Below are positions 25,901 through 33,498 of a stretch of 64,000 nucleotides of DNA, piece after piece. Made by a program: the position numbers and the translations under genes. The stretch is taken from the NCBI RefSeq assembly GCF_007748035.1, contig NZ_CP036278.1, forward strand, positions 2,542,001-2,606,000, read 5' to 3'. The notes under the pieces were generated by a model, which worked only from the letters and a program-made list of their open reading frames with translations, was not told where the DNA came from and searched no databases. The stretch is from Aeoliella mucimassa (GTDB lineage Bacteria > Planctomycetota > Planctomycetia > Pirellulales > Lacipirellulaceae). Each line of letters begins with the position of its first letter. Positions within the stretch are counted from its first letter, which is position 1.

Positions 25901-26434
25901 CGGCAACTGCAGCACGATCTCGTCGCCCGGCTTCGCCTGCAGGTCGTCGGCTACTTGTGCGGTGAGCCAAACTCCCTCGGCGGACGGTTCGCTGCGGGGA
26001 TCGAACTCGCCGATGCTCCAGAACGCATCGGCCACGCCATACAGATTCAGGTTGCTCGCCCGCCGCGTCTTGTCGTCGGCCTGCATCGTCGCGGAGCCCT
26101 TCAGCAGCAAGGCGGGCTGAGCGCCGGTGAAGTGCTCGTCGAAGCCCCGCGCTTCGGTCAGTTCGGTCGCCAGTTGGTCGCGGAACAGCCGAGGCGACAC
26201 TGCCGCCCGATCGATATGGCCTAGCCGCTGGAGCGTGAGATCGCGAAGGCTGCCGCGTACCGAGTCTCCCACCACCAGGGCGCCGGTGATCACTGCGGTG
26301 ACGATGGCCACGGCTGCAATCACTGCCAGATGCATCCGCCAGTGATGACGCAGATTTGCCGTGATGTAGCTAAACGGATCGATGGTAGATTCTCCTGCGT
26401 GAGCAGCGGCCAAACTGCTGTCGGCCGCCGGCAA
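22988..26434 (-). CDS. large FtsX/MacB-type ABC transporter permease
   Basis: The product is about 1148 residues from TTG 26434; the true start is uncertain because no ATG precedes the first membrane helix. Layout: an N-terminal helix (LAVIAAVAIVTAVITGALVVGDSVRGSL), a large periplasmic MacB-PCD-like domain, an FtsX block of three or four helices around residues 540-680, a second extracytoplasmic domain, and a final FtsX block around 1010-1140 (NVLERRGELALMQAVGYRRRRVVWLVLLEN). It has the topology of lipoprotein-releasing or export-type permeases (LolCE/MacB relatives). The ATPase partner is not adjacent within the window. Confidence 0.88.
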   Translation of the reverse strand: MPAADSSLAAAHAGESTIDPFSYITANLRHHWRMHLAVIAAVAIVTAVITGALVVGDSVRGSLRDLTLQRLGHIDRAAVSPRLFRDQLATELTEARGFDEHFTGAQPALLLKGSATMQADDKTRRASNLNLYGVADAFWSIGEFDPRSEPSAEGVWLTAQVADDLQAKPGDEIVLQLPLMSEVPADSPLGEKVDTIAGQRFRVAGVLPDRGLARFGMQPSQRPPRAVFVPLTELATAIDQPGKANALLVTSEQVTKPTGDDASQWLDDNYRPRLADYGIQVVEYGKTLQIESSELVLPPLVVSAADKVLADDNLQPVVTYLANTIRIGDRKVPYSTVTGVDSNALLGPLLNEQGEPLKLADDEVVLNRWAADQLEAKVGDTVTLRYYEPESTHGNLREHEPPLELKLVAIAELKTADGQPTLAADPHLTPQLKGVTDQESISDWDLPFELTERITQADEDYWDDYSTTPKAFISLTLAKQQWQTRWGSISLIRLAASEEATVSNVKHLLRNELDPKTLGMAMLPVKQQGLTAASGTTPFDGLFLGFSMFLIAAAIMLLVLLFRLAMEERAREVGLLTAVGFAPAKTARFLGIEAMVVAVTGALIGVLVGVFYAWCMVTGLKTLWVDAIVTPFLEVHVGSWSIPTGFLLGLATAGLTTWRTLRSVLKQSPRSLLAGSMQDDSSLQVSSKPRRRWPVAEAMLVAAGGMAAWGTTLSGEAQAGTFFGVGALVLTGVLLLVRRHWRRQAYGRHRATGMSLVGLAATNLARQPGRSTLTMGLVASASFLLLAISAFRLAPSEAGTGNYDWYATTDAPVHYDLGTEQGQLELAFRDDEMDRLGGCTVESLRVHGGEDASCLNLYRTAQPRVLGVRDAGRVMNNFAWSKTDWSPEAPPDLNIDLGKDDHDQPVVPVVLDLATAMYSLHLSGSVGDQLTIVDSNDQPVTLEVVGLLQNSILQGDLIVSDEHFRRMYPNESGSQLFLIREKQQPAADAMPLDTLLENRLADYGMDVENAKVRLASFLAVQNTYLTTFQSLGGLGLLLGTIGLAVVQLRNVLERRGELALMQAVGYRRRRVVWLVLLENLALVAGGLLLGALAAVLALIPQLGTYQTALPWGTAAALLAIVTLVGLLATWLATRGTLRQAILPALRGD

Positions 26435-26458
26435 CCAACCACAACGGACTCGTCGCGA

Positions 26459-27742
26459 TTAGGAATCGATGCCGAGGGCCTTGTCCGAGATGTCTTTGCG
26501 ACACCAGGCTCCTTGCCAACGAATGCACTTTACCGCTTGATAGGCAGCCAGCTTCGCCTTGGCAACCGATTCGCCCATTGCGGTGACGCCGAGCACGCGG
26601 CCGCCGACGTTTACCACTTGGCCGTCGATCAGCGAGGTGCCTGCGTGGAACACTTTCACGTCGGGCAGCGCGGCCGCTTCTTCGAGACCACGAATCGGGT
26701 GCCCCTTTTCGTAGCTGCCGGGGTAGCCTTCACTGGCCATCACCACGCACACCGCGGGGCGGGGATCCCACTCGAGCTCGCCAATCTCGTCGAGTCGTTG
26801 GTCGACCGCGGCGTCGAGCACTTCGAGCAAGTCGGTTTTCAATCGCATCAGCAGCGGTTGGCATTCGGGATCACCGAATCGCACGTTGTACTCCAGCACC
26901 TTGGGGCCACCCTTGGTGAGCATCAAGCCCGCATACAAAACACCGCGGAATGGTCGGCGGTTGCGCTTCATTTGATGCACGGTTGGCACCAACACGTCCG
27001 ACTCGACGCTGGCCAGTAGTTTGTCGGTCACCAGCGGAGTGGGGCAGTACGCGCCCATGCCGCCGGTGTTGGGACCGCGGTCGCCATCGTAGGCGGGCTT
27101 GTGATCCTGCGCGGCTGGCAACGTGAGAATGGTGCGGCCATCGGTAATCGCCAGCACGCTCGCTTCCTGACCCACCAGCCGCTCTTCGATCACCAGTTGG
27201 TTGCCGGCATCGCCAAACTCTTTCTGCTCGGCGATCCGCTCGACCGCTTCGAGGGCCTCCTCGCGATTGCTGCAGACGATCACTCCTTTGCCGGCCGCCA
27301 GACCGTCGGCCTTCACTACCACCGGGGTATCTTCCCGCTCGGTCAGGTAGTGCTGGGCGCTCTCGGCATCGCGGAACACCCGGTAGTCGGCGCTCGGCAC
27401 GTCGGCGTTGCGGAGCAGGTTCTTGCAGAACACCTTGCTCCCTTCCAACTCGGCAGCCGCCTTGGAGGGGCCAAACGCCCGCAGGCCGGCCGCTTGCAAC
27501 GCATCGACCAACCCGGCGACCAGCGGGGCCTCGGGGCCCACCACGGTAAGGCCCACGTTGTTCTCTTTGGCAAACTTCACGATGCCTGCGGTGTCGGTGG
27601 CCGACAGATCCACGTTCTCGGCATCCACGGCCGTCCCGGCGTTGCCCGGAGCCACAAACACCCGTTCCGCGCGGGGGCTTTGGGCGATCTTCCAAGCCAG
27701 CGCGTGCTCGCGGCCTCCGTTACCAACAATCAATACATTCAT
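26459..27742 (-). CDS. purD: phosphoribosylamine--glycine ligase
   Basis: The product is about 427 residues from ATG 27742 (MNVLIVGNGGREHAL), with alternative starts three and six codons upstream. The N-terminal GNGGREHAL, the ATP-grasp segments VVKADGLAAGKGV and EERLVGQEASVLA, and the metal-binding EYNVRFGDPECQ are all diagnostic of PurD, the second step of purine synthesis. Immediately upstream of its promoter lies the EcoRI-like restriction island, so this conserved gene marks the left border of the insertion. Confidence 0.97.
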   Translation of the reverse strand: MNVLIVGNGGREHALAWKIAQSPRAERVFVAPGNAGTAVDAENVDLSATDTAGIVKFAKENNVGLTVVGPEAPLVAGLVDALQAAGLRAFGPSKAAAELEGSKVFCKNLLRNADVPSADYRVFRDAESAQHYLTEREDTPVVVKADGLAAGKGVIVCSNREEALEAVERIAEQKEFGDAGNQLVIEERLVGQEASVLAITDGRTILTLPAAQDHKPAYDGDRGPNTGGMGAYCPTPLVTDKLLASVESDVLVPTVHQMKRNRRPFRGVLYAGLMLTKGGPKVLEYNVRFGDPECQPLLMRLKTDLLEVLDAAVDQRLDEIGELEWDPRPAVCVVMASEGYPGSYEKGHPIRGLEEAAALPDVKVFHAGTSLIDGQVVNVGGRVLGVTAMGESVAKAKLAAYQAVKCIRWQGAWCRKDISDKALGIDS

Positions 27743-27866
27743 CTTGAGCATACTAGGCAAGAGTGGGAGTACGGGAAAAAGGTAGGTGTAATCCTACACT
27801 TTGAAATGGAGGGGGGGTAGCGCTTCAGAATATCAAGCTATCTCATGCTCGATTTACGGCTATGAT

Positions 27867-27900
27867 TACTGGCATTTGCTCCTGCACTTATGTACCAGTA
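27867..27900 (+). promoter_or_regulatory. inverted repeat before the D12 methylase gene
   Basis: TACTGG at 27867-27872 and CCAGTA at 27895-27900 are exact reverse complements with 22 bases between them, 60 bases upstream of the methylase start. A TATATAAGG-like AT-rich element follows at about 27936-27944. It may be an operator or promoter for the R-M island; short repeats like this occur by chance. Confidence 0.3.
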
Positions 27901-27958
27901 TACTACGGCGTCTGTACGCTTCGGGGGTGGGGTAAATATATAAGGAACGGTCCACGCG

Positions 27959-29128
27959 ATGAGCAGCATGGAGCAGAAACTGGCTAAGGTGCCGTGTCGA
28001 CAACTAGAGTTGTGGACCGACACGGAACGTGTGGAGTGCCGTAAATACTTGTCGAGTCAACTGATAACGTATATCGGAAACAAGCGATCTCTGCTCAATC
28101 AAATTAAGATCGCGGTAGAGCATGTCAAGAATCTATTCGGAAGAGATGGTCTTCGTACCGCGGATATCTTCAGCGGTTCAGGAGTCGTCTCAAGATTGCT
28201 GAAGGGATATAGTTCCTACTTAGTCAGCAATGATCTGGAAGACTATGCTGCCATCATTGCAAGATGCTACCTAGCCAATCGCAGTGAAGTGAATCTAACT
28301 CGGCTGGGTGAACTGGTAGCGGACCTTAACGCTAGAGTTGACAATGTAGAAATGCCGGAAGGGTTTATTCGAGAACTCTATTCGCCACGTGATGAGAAGC
28401 ACATCAAGGCTAGTGACCGTGTATTCTATACGATCCAGAATGCTAGACGTCTAGACAATTATCGAAGGCTAATTGCTGAAACGCCAAAGCGTTACCACGA
28501 TTTTTTGCTTGCCCCGTTGTTAAGCGAAGCATCTGTACATGCTAATACTGCAGGAGTATTTAAGGGGTTCTATAAGAATCGGAATACGAAGATTGGGCAG
28601 TTTGGTGGCAGCGGAGCCGATGCACTGCAGAGAATTCTTGGGGAGATCAAACTTGAGGTTCCCGTCTTGAGTCAGCACGAATGTCGCTTTGACGTATATA
28701 GCAGTGATGCTAATGATGTCGTAAGACAAGTTCGTGATCTAGATCTTGCATACTTTGACCCACCCTACAACCAACATCCATACGGCTCAAACTATTTCAT
28801 GTTAAACTTGATTGCTAGTTACAAGCGGCCTGATGAGATAAGTCAAGTATCTGGGATTCCCGTTGACTGGAACCGCTCGGACTACAATGTACGTGCCAGA
28901 GCATTCGAGCGGATGGCTGATTTAGTTGAAAATACTGATGCGAAGTTTTTGCTTATTTCATTCAATGATGAAGGTTTTATTTCTCCGAGTGAAATGCGTG
29001 GTTTGCTAGCCGATTTTGGCACGGTTAAAGAGTATGAACATCAATACAACGCCTTTCGAGGTAGCCGTAGTTTCAAGAATCGTCCAATTCATGTTACAGA
29101 ACATTTGTTTTTGGTGGAGAAGAGGTAG
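27959..29128 (+). CDS. D12-class adenine-specific DNA methyltransferase
   Basis: The 389-residue protein is an N6-adenine methyltransferase of the alpha (D12, Dam-like) arrangement. The AdoMet motif DIFSGSGVVSR (from residue 69) precedes the catalytic DPPY (267-270), with the target-recognition region between them. An N-terminal SQLITYIGNKRSLL is the usual start of this family. An AAGGAAC purine stretch precedes the start. The codons are distinctly AT-richer than those of purD and later genes, indicating transfer. Its stop is two bases from the start of the endonuclease gene, so they form a two-gene type II R-M operon. Confidence 0.92.
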   Translation: MSSMEQKLAKVPCRQLELWTDTERVECRKYLSSQLITYIGNKRSLLNQIKIAVEHVKNLFGRDGLRTADIFSGSGVVSRLLKGYSSYLVSNDLEDYAAIIARCYLANRSEVNLTRLGELVADLNARVDNVEMPEGFIRELYSPRDEKHIKASDRVFYTIQNARRLDNYRRLIAETPKRYHDFLLAPLLSEASVHANTAGVFKGFYKNRNTKIGQFGGSGADALQRILGEIKLEVPVLSQHECRFDVYSSDANDVVRQVRDLDLAYFDPPYNQHPYGSNYFMLNLIASYKRPDEISQVSGIPVDWNRSDYNVRARAFERMADLVENTDAKFLLISFNDEGFISPSEMRGLLADFGTVKEYEHQYNAFRGSRSFKNRPIHVTEHLFLVEKR

Positions 29129-29130
29129 GC

Positions 29131-29844
29131 ATGGCTCGCAAGCATCAGTTGAGAGAACAGCGAGCAGGCACAGTCATTAATGTGACCTCGAAGAAGCAAG
29201 AGTCTGAGATTATTCAGGCACTATCTGGTGTAGTAGACTATTTAGCGAATAAATATGGCAGCAGGATAAACCTGATTCATGCGAAGCAGTGGTTGCTGAA
29301 AGACATTGTAGCTGAGTTGCGACACACTTACCCCGAGGTTAGCTTTCACTACCATTTTGACAATAGTTCGATTCGACCTGATGGGGGAGTTCTATTCATA
29401 CAGGGCGCGGACACGGACGAATTGACTTATCCAATACTGATATCCGAAGTCAAAAACCAAGGCACAAACGATCTTCGTGTTAAGGAAGGCCTTCCAAAGC
29501 AAGCCAAAGGTAATGCAATCGAGAGGCTTGGAAAGAATCTTATCGGATTGCGAACTGCCCTCATTCGGGAGAGTATTTTCCCATTCGTTTGTTTCGGGTA
29601 CGGCTGTGATTTTGCCGCAAACTCTTCTATCCGAGATCGTGTATCCACAATGGCAATGTTTGGAGAGTTGAACAAGACACATTTACATGTTGAAGAGAGT
29701 GGTCGCTTTAATCGAGGGAGCTTCTACTTTCGGGAAGCTCGGTGGTCCGTGGGAGAGATGCAGGAGGTTATGAAAGACATCGCTGAAAGGTCGGTGCTCT
29801 ACTACTTCTCGAAATATCGTGAGGAACACTTTCAAGTGGACTAA
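29131..29844 (+). CDS. EcoRI-like type II restriction endonuclease
   Basis: This 237-residue protein resembles EcoRI and RsrI. The catalytic PD..(E/D)xK site is D84 in RPDGG with E106 and K108 in ISEVKNQG; EcoRI has D91, E111 and K113 in the same motifs. Residues 127-132 are GNAIER, identical to the EcoRI segment containing N141, A142, E144 and R145, which contact the DNA bases. A segment IFPFVCFGYGCDF also matches the following EcoRI strand in pattern. The likely target therefore has an AATT core, and GAATTC is the best guess. The protein is about 40 residues shorter than EcoRI. AT-rich composition matches its methylase partner. Confidence 0.88.
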   Translation: MARKHQLREQRAGTVINVTSKKQESEIIQALSGVVDYLANKYGSRINLIHAKQWLLKDIVAELRHTYPEVSFHYHFDNSSIRPDGGVLFIQGADTDELTYPILISEVKNQGTNDLRVKEGLPKQAKGNAIERLGKNLIGLRTALIRESIFPFVCFGYGCDFAANSSIRDRVSTMAMFGELNKTHLHVEESGRFNRGSFYFREARWSVGEMQEVMKDIAERSVLYYFSKYREEHFQVD

Positions 29845-30092
29845 TCCGATTCGGAAGCAGTGGTTGAGTCGACAATACCCCGACTCTGCCCATGCAATCA
29901 CATATTAATGCTCTGCCACCGACAAGCCATCAACCATTTTGCCCGCTTGTGCCTCTGCGATGATTCTATTGTAGGCTCCTAGGAGTTCCGCCTAAGTCGT
30001 CTACGGTATGTCGAGGCACTCCCACTGGTTGCCTGTGATGTAGTCCCTCCAGGCGATCGCCACGCACACCATGCGGCTGGGCATCGCGATTC
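29845..30092. other. intergenic region after the restriction island
   Basis: About 250 bases with no supported gene. GC content returns toward the genome average near 29960, suggesting the right border of the transferred segment lies between 29850 and 29960. A short minus-strand open frame passes through here but has no recognisable feature. Confidence 0.5.
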
Positions 30093-30212
30093 GGCGCTTC
30101 GAGACAAGGCACTTCGAGACAAGGCACTTCGAGACAAGGCACTTCGAGACAAGGCACTTCGAGAACAGGCACTTCGAGAACAGGCACTTCGAGAACAGGC
30201 ACTTCGAGAACA
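30093..30212 (+). repeat. 8 x 15-bp tandem repeat (VNTR-like)
   Basis: Eight uninterrupted 15-base units start at 30093, 30108, 30123, 30138, 30153, 30168, 30183 and 30198. The first four are GGCRCTTCGAGACAA (the first has G instead of A at position 4) and the last four are GGCACTTCGAGAACA, so the array consists of two homogeneous blocks. The array ends three bases before the AAGGAG ribosome-binding site of the next gene. The unit length is a multiple of three, so any reading frame through it stays open; in the frame of the downstream gene it reads ALRDK x4 then ALREQ x4. Confidence 0.95.
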
Positions 30213-30215
30213 GGT

Positions 30216-30221
30216 AAGGAG
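30216..30221 (+). promoter_or_regulatory. ribosome-binding site AAGGAG of the DUF4261 gene
   Basis: AAGGAG lies seven bases before ATG 30229. It is one of the few classical Shine-Dalgarno sites in this window and fixes the start of the gene downstream of the tandem repeat, although the frame is open further upstream through the repeats. Confidence 0.8.
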
Positions 30222-30228
30222 ACAAACA

Positions 30229-31044
30229 ATGTCGATTCAAACGACGGAACTCTTGTATCGCCAGCCGCCGGAGCTCGACTTCCGGGCCATTCGCGAGCGG
30301 GCGGAGCAGCTGACTGGTAGCACCGTTGAGCTTCCGGAGAGCGACGCTTCGCAGGCGGTCATCTTTCTGCACCCGGAGCACCTTCAGGAATACGCGGATA
30401 ACAAGATGGCGGCTCCGCAGACCGCGATCCTGCGCGCTGACAAGGTGACCGATCCGGCGAAGTACGTCGACGAGTTGCAGCAGTCGTGGCTCTGCCGCGA
30501 GGCCAACGAGTTGATCGCAGGCACCAACCATGGCCTGCTGGTGAGCGAGATGTTGTCGCGGACCCTCACGCCGCCGGTGCGGGCGCGGCTGTTTCATGGG
30601 GTGCTGCAGGCGGTCATCGAGCATAGCGATCCCGCAGCGGTGGTCTGCAAGAACAGCCAGCAGATCATCCCCCCTCGGCTTTACCTGGATGGGTCAGAAG
30701 TGTCGCTGATCGAACGCCCCAGCGTGCTGAACGTACGGTTCTACAATGTCTCGAACTCACCCGGCACCATGTTGATGGACACCCGCGGGATGCAGGAGAT
30801 TGGGCTGGTCGACTTGCAGTGCCATTTTCGCGATCTCGATCCACAGCAGGTGGCCTCGAAGCTCTTCAGCACCGCCCTCTACCTGTTTAAGGATGGCAAC
30901 ACGATCGAAGCGGGCGACACGCTCGAAGGCATCGAGCCTGGCACCAAGTGGACCTGTCGCTACGAGGACTCTCTGTGGGCGCCCGAGCGGCCGGTGCTCG
31001 ATCTGAATCCAGGCGATCCGTTTGCGGCCGGCAACCGCTCGTAG
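30229..31044 (+). CDS. DUF4261-like protein downstream of a VNTR
   Basis: The product is 271 residues without signal peptide or membrane segments, so probably cytoplasmic. The C-terminal half (NVRFYNVSNSPGTMLMDTRG, IGLVDLQCHFRDLDPQQV, ALYLFKDGNTIEAGDTLEG) matches the pattern I associate with DUF4261, a domain of unknown function often linked to suppressor-of-fused-like or immunity contexts. The N-terminal half is less conserved. The reading frame is open back to 29983 through the repeats without a standard start codon. Expression could depend on the repeat number. The function is unknown. Confidence 0.75.
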   Translation: MSIQTTELLYRQPPELDFRAIRERAEQLTGSTVELPESDASQAVIFLHPEHLQEYADNKMAAPQTAILRADKVTDPAKYVDELQQSWLCREANELIAGTNHGLLVSEMLSRTLTPPVRARLFHGVLQAVIEHSDPAAVVCKNSQQIIPPRLYLDGSEVSLIERPSVLNVRFYNVSNSPGTMLMDTRGMQEIGLVDLQCHFRDLDPQQVASKLFSTALYLFKDGNTIEAGDTLEGIEPGTKWTCRYEDSLWAPERPVLDLNPGDPFAAGNRS

Positions 31045-31448
31045 GCAAGCAAAATCGCCAATATCCTGCGACAAAACGGCCAAAAATCGTTGTGGAAACG
31101 TCGCGGCAATTTGGTCTAATGAAGCGATGGTTGCGCCCGGTTTCGCGCCACCATCAAGGGTACGCCCGCTGGGCCCCTTCCCTGGTGTGTTGTTAACGGA
31201 ACCTTAAGTTTTGCCCCCACCCCCACAACCCTTGGAGCACTTACGTTGATTCGAAACAAGGTAAACCCTGGTGTACGCTTGAGTTAGCACATCGAGCCAT
31301 GTCGTAAGAAATGCCCCCACCCATCGATTTTCGCCAAATGGGGGCAAAACATTCGGTTAGCGCGGTGCCCCTTACCAAGCGGCCGCTCGACGTGGGACAA
31401 TAGCGGAGAGCCTTCACTACCTCGATGGAACGTTTGCGGAGAAACCCA
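31045..31448. other. gene-free stretch with GCCCCCA/TGGGGGC stem-loop
   Basis: No gene is seen in 404 bases. GTTTTGCCCCCA at 31208-31219 is the exact reverse complement of 31339-31350, and a tighter hairpin is formed by TGCCCCCA at 31312-31319 with TGGGGGCA at 31339-31346. The loop contains ATCGATT. A similar hairpin follows the S9 peptidase gene at 41778-41810. Confidence 0.6.
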
Positions 31449-32132
31449 ATGAAAGTTACTTGGTACGGTCACAATTGTTGGATGCTCGAAATCGCTGGTC
31501 AGCGGGTGCTGGTCGACCCGTTTCTCGGCGACTCGCCGACCGCACCGGTGAAGCCCGAGGAAGTCGAGGCCAACTGCCTGCTCGTTTCGCATGGCCATTT
31601 CGATCATATTGCCGACGCGGTGAGCATCGCCAAGCGGACCGGCGCCACGGTGCTGACAAACTTCGAAATCGGCAACTGGCTGGTCGCCCAGGGAGTTCCG
31701 CAAGATCACGTGGTCGGCATGAACCACGGCGGCGGCTACAACCTGCCGTTTGGGCGGGTGGAGTACACGATTGCCCACCACAGTTCGAGCCTGCCCGACG
31801 GTTCGTACGGCGGCAATCCTGGTGGCTTCTTGATTCAGGCCGAGGAGAAACGAGTTTACCTGGCGTGCGACACTACGACGTTCCTCGAAATGAAACTGCT
31901 CGGCACCGGCGGGCTCGACCTGGCGATCGTGCCGATTGGCGACCTGTTCACCATGGGGCCCGAAGCGAGCCTCGAAGCGATCAAGCTGCTCGGTCCCAAG
32001 CGGGTGCTGCCGTGTCACTACAACACGTTCCCCCCGATCGAGCAGGACGCCGAAGCCTGGGCGCAGAGCGTTCGCTACCATACCAACTCGGAACCGCTCG
32101 TCGTCGAGCCGGGTGAATCGGTCGAGATCTAA
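31449..32132 (+). CDS. UPF0173 metal-dependent hydrolase
   Basis: The 227-residue protein starts at ATG 31449, preceded by GGAG eight bases upstream. It is a metallo-beta-lactamase-fold enzyme: SHGHFDH carries the HxHxDH metal ligands, and later GGNPGGFLI, LACDTTTF and LPCHYNTFP supply the remaining ligands. Length and motifs match the UPF0173 family (ComEC/RomA-like short hydrolases). The substrate is not known; members are soluble and cytoplasmic. Confidence 0.92.
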   Translation: MKVTWYGHNCWMLEIAGQRVLVDPFLGDSPTAPVKPEEVEANCLLVSHGHFDHIADAVSIAKRTGATVLTNFEIGNWLVAQGVPQDHVVGMNHGGGYNLPFGRVEYTIAHHSSSLPDGSYGGNPGGFLIQAEEKRVYLACDTTTFLEMKLLGTGGLDLAIVPIGDLFTMGPEASLEAIKLLGPKRVLPCHYNTFPPIEQDAEAWAQSVRYHTNSEPLVVEPGESVEI

Positions 32133-32241
32133 GCCCCCTACCCTCCCTCAGCATGGCAGGCCGCCCTCCTCCACCCAGAGACTCACGTTCGCCTGCTTGC
32201 CAAACCAAACATTCATCATTCAACGCTCGAAGAGAGTTCGC

Positions 32242-33159
32242 ATGGCATCGGTAACTCGTGGTTTGTTGTTCGTGGTTGGTTTTAGCTGCCTGGCATCCCT
32301 GGCGGTTGCGCAGGAATTGCCCCGTTGGAAGTTCGCCGAAGGCGATCGCCTGCGGTACGAGGTGACACAGCAGACCGAACTCGAAGTCGAGGCCGGCAAA
32401 GCAGGCGACACTTCGAGCTTCGTCATGCAGACGTTGGACGTCGTCTGGTTTGTCGACAAGGTCGATGAAAACGGAACCATGACCGGCACCCAACGCGTCG
32501 AACGCATTCGGCTCGAGATGCGTCAACCATCCGGGATGGAGATCGAGTACGACTCGGCAGCCGAGACGGGAGCCGAAGGCCGCGCGGCGATGCTTTCGCC
32601 GTTGTTCGACGTATTGCTGGCGACCGAGGTGCCGATTACGGTGACCTCCGCTGGCGAAGTGACTCGCTGCGAGTTGGGCGAGAAGACCGTGAAGCAAATC
32701 GCCAGCATGCCTGCCACCAAGTCGATGCGCGAGTACGCCGCGGCCGAAGGTCTGCAAGCGATTGCCAAGCAAATTGCCCTGCCGTTGCCGGCAGCCGAGG
32801 GAGAATCGGCCAAGCGAAAGATCGACATGACCTTGGCCGTGCTGGGGACGCTCGAGGGCGAGGTGGTGTGGACCGCCGAGGCCAATGAAGAAGGCCCGCT
32901 GCAATTCAAACCGACTCTTACGCTGGCAATCGACGCATCGCAGGTGCCCGAAGAGATTGAGGGCTTCGCCCAGCCGAAGCCGCTGCAGAACGCGAGCATT
33001 CGCTCGCAAGAACTCACCGGCGAAGCCCAGTTCGACGCCGAAGCGGGCCGGCTGGAGTCGTCCGACTTCGATTTGCAGTTGGAGATCGTCGGCCAACTGT
33101 TCGACAACGAGGTGACCAATCACCTGCGGCAATTGATCACCGTGAAACGCAAGCAGTAA
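32242..33159 (+). CDS. secreted protein, DUF6263-like
   Basis: I start at ATG 32242, which is followed by a clear signal peptide (MASVTRGLLFVVGFSCLASL, then AVAQ). The mature part of about 280 residues is all-beta in appearance, beginning WKFAEGDRLRYEVTQQTELEV, with repeated TGTQRVERIRLEM-like strands and a C-terminal GEAQFDAEAGRLESSDFDLQLE segment. The pattern is similar to uncharacterised planctomycete proteins assigned to DUF6263. No catalytic motif is visible. It is probably periplasmic. It follows the UPF0173 gene on the same strand by 109 bases. Confidence 0.75.
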   Translation: MASVTRGLLFVVGFSCLASLAVAQELPRWKFAEGDRLRYEVTQQTELEVEAGKAGDTSSFVMQTLDVVWFVDKVDENGTMTGTQRVERIRLEMRQPSGMEIEYDSAAETGAEGRAAMLSPLFDVLLATEVPITVTSAGEVTRCELGEKTVKQIASMPATKSMREYAAAEGLQAIAKQIALPLPAAEGESAKRKIDMTLAVLGTLEGEVVWTAEANEEGPLQFKPTLTLAIDASQVPEEIEGFAQPKPLQNASIRSQELTGEAQFDAEAGRLESSDFDLQLEIVGQLFDNEVTNHLRQLITVKRKQ

Positions 33160-33161
33160 CG

Positions 33162-33476
33162 CTACTCTGGTAAGCGAACCTGGATCTCGTCGCCTTCGAC
33201 GCGGATTTCGTAGCTATCGACTTTCAGCCGCGGATTGTCGCACCAGGTTCCATCGCAAATGCTGAACCGCCAGGCATGCCAGGGACAGGCCACCGCGCCT
33301 TCGTCGTCCAGATAACCCGCGCCGAGCGACGCCCCCTGGTGTGGGCAGCGATCGTCGATGGCAAAGTACTCGCCTTTGTGGAGGAACAACGCAATCAACC
33401 GCCCTTGGTGTTCGAGGCTCGTGCCTTGGCCTTCGGCGAGACTGCCGACCTTCGCAATGGTTTGAAAATCAGTCAT
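33162..33476 (-). CDS. Rieske-type [2Fe-2S] ferredoxin (NirD/BphA3-like)
   Basis: The 104-residue protein has the two Rieske ligand boxes: C44 and H46 in CPHQG, and C64 and H67 in CPWHAW. The length and absence of a membrane helix fit the ferredoxin subunits of dioxygenases or the small subunit of nitrite reductase. No oxygenase or reductase partner is adjacent; a SAM methyltransferase and an alcohol dehydrogenase follow upstream on the same strand, with short gaps (22 and 3 bases), so the three may be co-transcribed. Confidence 0.93.
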   Translation of the reverse strand: MTDFQTIAKVGSLAEGQGTSLEHQGRLIALFLHKGEYFAIDDRCPHQGASLGAGYLDDEGAVACPWHAWRFSICDGTWCDNPRLKVDSYEIRVEGDEIQVRLPE

Positions 33477-33498
33477 AGCATCCTTTACTCAAGTTGCG

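Noticed and set aside
30093-30212. CRISPR array
   Set aside because: The units are directly adjacent 15-mers without spacers, so this is a tandem repeat.
29966-30229. 87-residue minus-strand protein with VLEVP repeats
   Set aside because: It is produced by reading the 15-bp tandem repeat on the opposite strand, with no ribosome-binding site or homology support.
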